64,000 nt of DNA, taken from assembly GCF_042681825.1 (NCBI RefSeq), contig NZ_JBHUGH010000005.1:343850-407849 (forward strand). The letters are read 5' to 3'. This DNA is from Halodurantibacterium flavum (GTDB taxonomy: Bacteria > Pseudomonadota > Alphaproteobacteria > Rhodobacterales > Rhodobacteraceae). Every line of letters begins with the position of its first letter. Positions within the stretch are counted from its first letter, which is position 1. Shown here piece after piece: positions 62,877 to 64,000 of the stretch. The notes under the pieces were generated by a model, which saw only the letters and a list, made by a program, of their open reading frames with translations, made no database searches and was not told the origin of the DNA. The translations under genes were made by a program, and so were the position numbers.

Positions 62877-63704
62877 TCACGCCGCCGGGCGCATCCAGTC
62901 GAGGCAGCCGACGGCGGGGCCCGTCCCGGTCACGAGCATCGCGCCGTGCCGGTAAAGCGTGCCCGGCCCCTGCCCGGGCGAGACCGAGATCAGCCAGACC
63001 CCCTGCCCCACATCGGTCCAGATCATCCGCCCCTCGACCGCGTCCACAGCCGCCACGATCTGTGCGAAGTCCATGCCGGGACGAAAAACGACCAGCACGT
63101 GATCTTTCGGCAGCATGTCGCCCGCGGGAAGGGCGGCCACGGGCGCCGCGGTCATGGCAAGGATGGCGAGCGACAGCGCGGTACGGCGCCCGCGCCCCTG
63201 ATGATCCCCGCCGTCCTCGCCCCGCAGCATCCACAGGCCCAGCCCAAGCGGCAGCAGACCGAACAGGACGAACCAGATCATGTCCCAGACGAGCGGGTTC
63301 GGGCTGTCCATCCTGATGCGGTGGATCCCGAGCAGCCAGTGTGAAAACAGCGCGTCAAAGCAGTGCCAGCCGCCGAAACCGATAGCCGCCCAGCCGGCAA
63401 TGGTTCTCCCCCTGCCGGCACCGGCATGTCGCGGGTGGCCAAAGATCAGAACCATGCCCAGCACCGCCAGCACGTAATGAACCGCGTGAAAAAGCCCGTC
63501 CGCCATCACCTGAAACCGCAGGTCGCCAAGCGGGCCGGTTCCCTCCAGTCCGGACAGAAGATGATGCCATTGCAGAATCTGATGCAAAAGAATCCCGTCG
63601 AAAAATCCGCCCAGCGACACGCCGAGAAGCAACGCCCCCCAGATGCGCCGGCGTCCCGAGAGACGTTCATCAGGCGGCGTGGCGCCATGGATTTCGCTGG
63701 TCAT
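62877..63704 (-). CDS. DUF2243 membrane protein with an extra C-terminal domain
   Basis: Encodes 275 aa. Residues about 20-165 match DUF2243 (PF10002): four membrane helices with many conserved His and Asp (GGFFDGILLHQILQWHH; FHAVHYVLA; GGWHCFDALFSHWLLGIHRI). A fifth helix (about 175-192, ALSLAILAMTAAPVAALPAG) then leads to an 80-residue soluble tail (HVLVVFRPGMDFAQIVAAVD, IWTDVGQGVWLISVSPGQ) that resembles the inhibitor/propeptide-like domain (I9-type) at the end of some anti-sigma factors. DUF2243 alone is shorter, so this looks like a fusion. Function unknown; it starts divergent to the alcohol dehydrogenase gene. Confidence 0.85.
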   Translation of the reverse strand: MTSEIHGATPPDERLSGRRRIWGALLLGVSLGGFFDGILLHQILQWHHLLSGLEGTGPLGDLRFQVMADGLFHAVHYVLAVLGMVLIFGHPRHAGAGRGRTIAGWAAIGFGGWHCFDALFSHWLLGIHRIRMDSPNPLVWDMIWFVLFGLLPLGLGLWMLRGEDGGDHQGRGRRTALSLAILAMTAAPVAALPAGDMLPKDHVLVVFRPGMDFAQIVAAVDAVEGRMIWTDVGQGVWLISVSPGQGPGTLYRHGAMLVTGTGPAVGCLDWMRPAA

Positions 63705-63876
63705 CGGCGCCCCCTTGCGAACGATCAGACCCGCTCAACCGCCTGCGGGCGGCGGTGTTCCCGTCAGGAACCCGCCCGGGCCGTTGGCGCGGCATCATCC
63801 TAATTTACGACCGCCCCTTCGCGGCAAAGCCCGCTAATCTCGTCCCTGTCATCGGCAAACGGGGGGATATGTGGCG

Positions 63877-64000
63877 ATGCGGACGCGAGCGGCGGTTGCG
63901 GTATCGGCTGGGCGGCCATTGGAGGTCATGGAGGTGAACCTTGAGGGTCCGCGTGCGGGCGAGGTTCTGGTGGAGATCAAGGCGACGGGGATCTGCCACA
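63877..64000 (+). CDS. Class III alcohol dehydrogenase / S-(hydroxymethyl)glutathione dehydrogenase, N-terminal fragment
   Basis: The first 41 codons are inside the window: MRTRAAVAVSAGRPLEVMEV then NLEGPRAGEVLVEIKATGIC followed by His. This is the start of a zinc alcohol dehydrogenase; the Cys of KATGICH binds catalytic zinc, and the wording matches glutathione-dependent formaldehyde dehydrogenase (FrmA/AdhC) closely. GGGGGGA precedes the ATG by nine bases; GTG at 63871 is an alternative start. Runs off the window. Confidence 0.88.
   Translation, partial: MRTRAAVAVSAGRPLEVMEVNLEGPRAGEVLVEIKATGICH

Overview
The window is GC-rich, densely packed bacterial chromosome from an alphaproteobacterium, most likely the Rhodobacterales (Rhodobacter/Roseobacter lineage). 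This is inferred from gene families and local gene orders: hflK-hflC-degP, cvpA-purF, a purA-DUF2842-thiN run, tatABC followed by a DUF815 ATPase, and secG-pyrG. No database was consulted. No prophage, intact insertion sequence or CRISPR array was seen; most of it is housekeeping core with a few accessory islands.

Layout. 1-9823 (minus strand): a translationally coupled glycogen/trehalose operon, glgE - treS-maltokinase fusion - glgB - glgX - treZ (cut by the window edge), in which every junction overlaps by 1-4 bases. A Tat-exported serine hydrolase diverges from it. 11190-13319: a methyl-accepting chemotaxis protein. 13490-14220: the decayed 3' part of an FAD-dependent aromatic hydroxylase gene. 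14345-16129: a divergent secreted alpha/beta hydrolase and LysR regulator pair around a perfect inverted repeat. 16496-25138 is mostly core: radA, cvpA, purF, DUF1284, DUF1801, bioY, an SDR protein, surE, pcm and an NlpD-like LysM/M23 lipoprotein. 25141-31416 (minus) holds the DUF815 ATPase, tatCBA, an orphan Fe-type ABC ATPase, an SDR protein, a YHS-domain protein and rlmB. A tRNA-Tyr gene lies at 31570-31653. 31993-50654 carries ftsY, a small secreted protein, xseA, purD, a 2Fe-2S ferredoxin, degP, hflC, hflK, gor, rpiA, sdaA, an EamA transporter, thiN, DUF2842, purA, secG and pyrG.

50846-61668 is the main accessory region. A TerB-like and a cytosolic PhnD-like gene are followed by a polar-amino-acid ABC transporter (ATPase, binding protein, two permeases). 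This runs directly into an amine catabolism module: two gamma-glutamylpolyamine-synthetase-like enzymes flanking a class I glutamine amidotransferase, an FAD-dependent gamma-glutamylamine oxidase-like protein and a class III aminotransferase. The arrangement suggests uptake and gamma-glutamylated breakdown of a small amine, with the aldehyde dehydrogenase missing from the cluster. The window closes with a KamA/EpmB-like radical SAM aminomutase, a DUF2243 membrane protein with an extra C-terminal domain, and the start of a class III alcohol dehydrogenase.

The observations most worth checking are the amine module with its unusual transporter and amidotransferase, a pyrG leader hairpin that would hide the ribosome binding site, the DUF2243 fusion, the closed glucan-trehalose operon, a 20-bp operator-like palindrome beside the LysR gene, and a repeat-rich gap after purD. 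No clearly new system is demonstrated by sequence alone.
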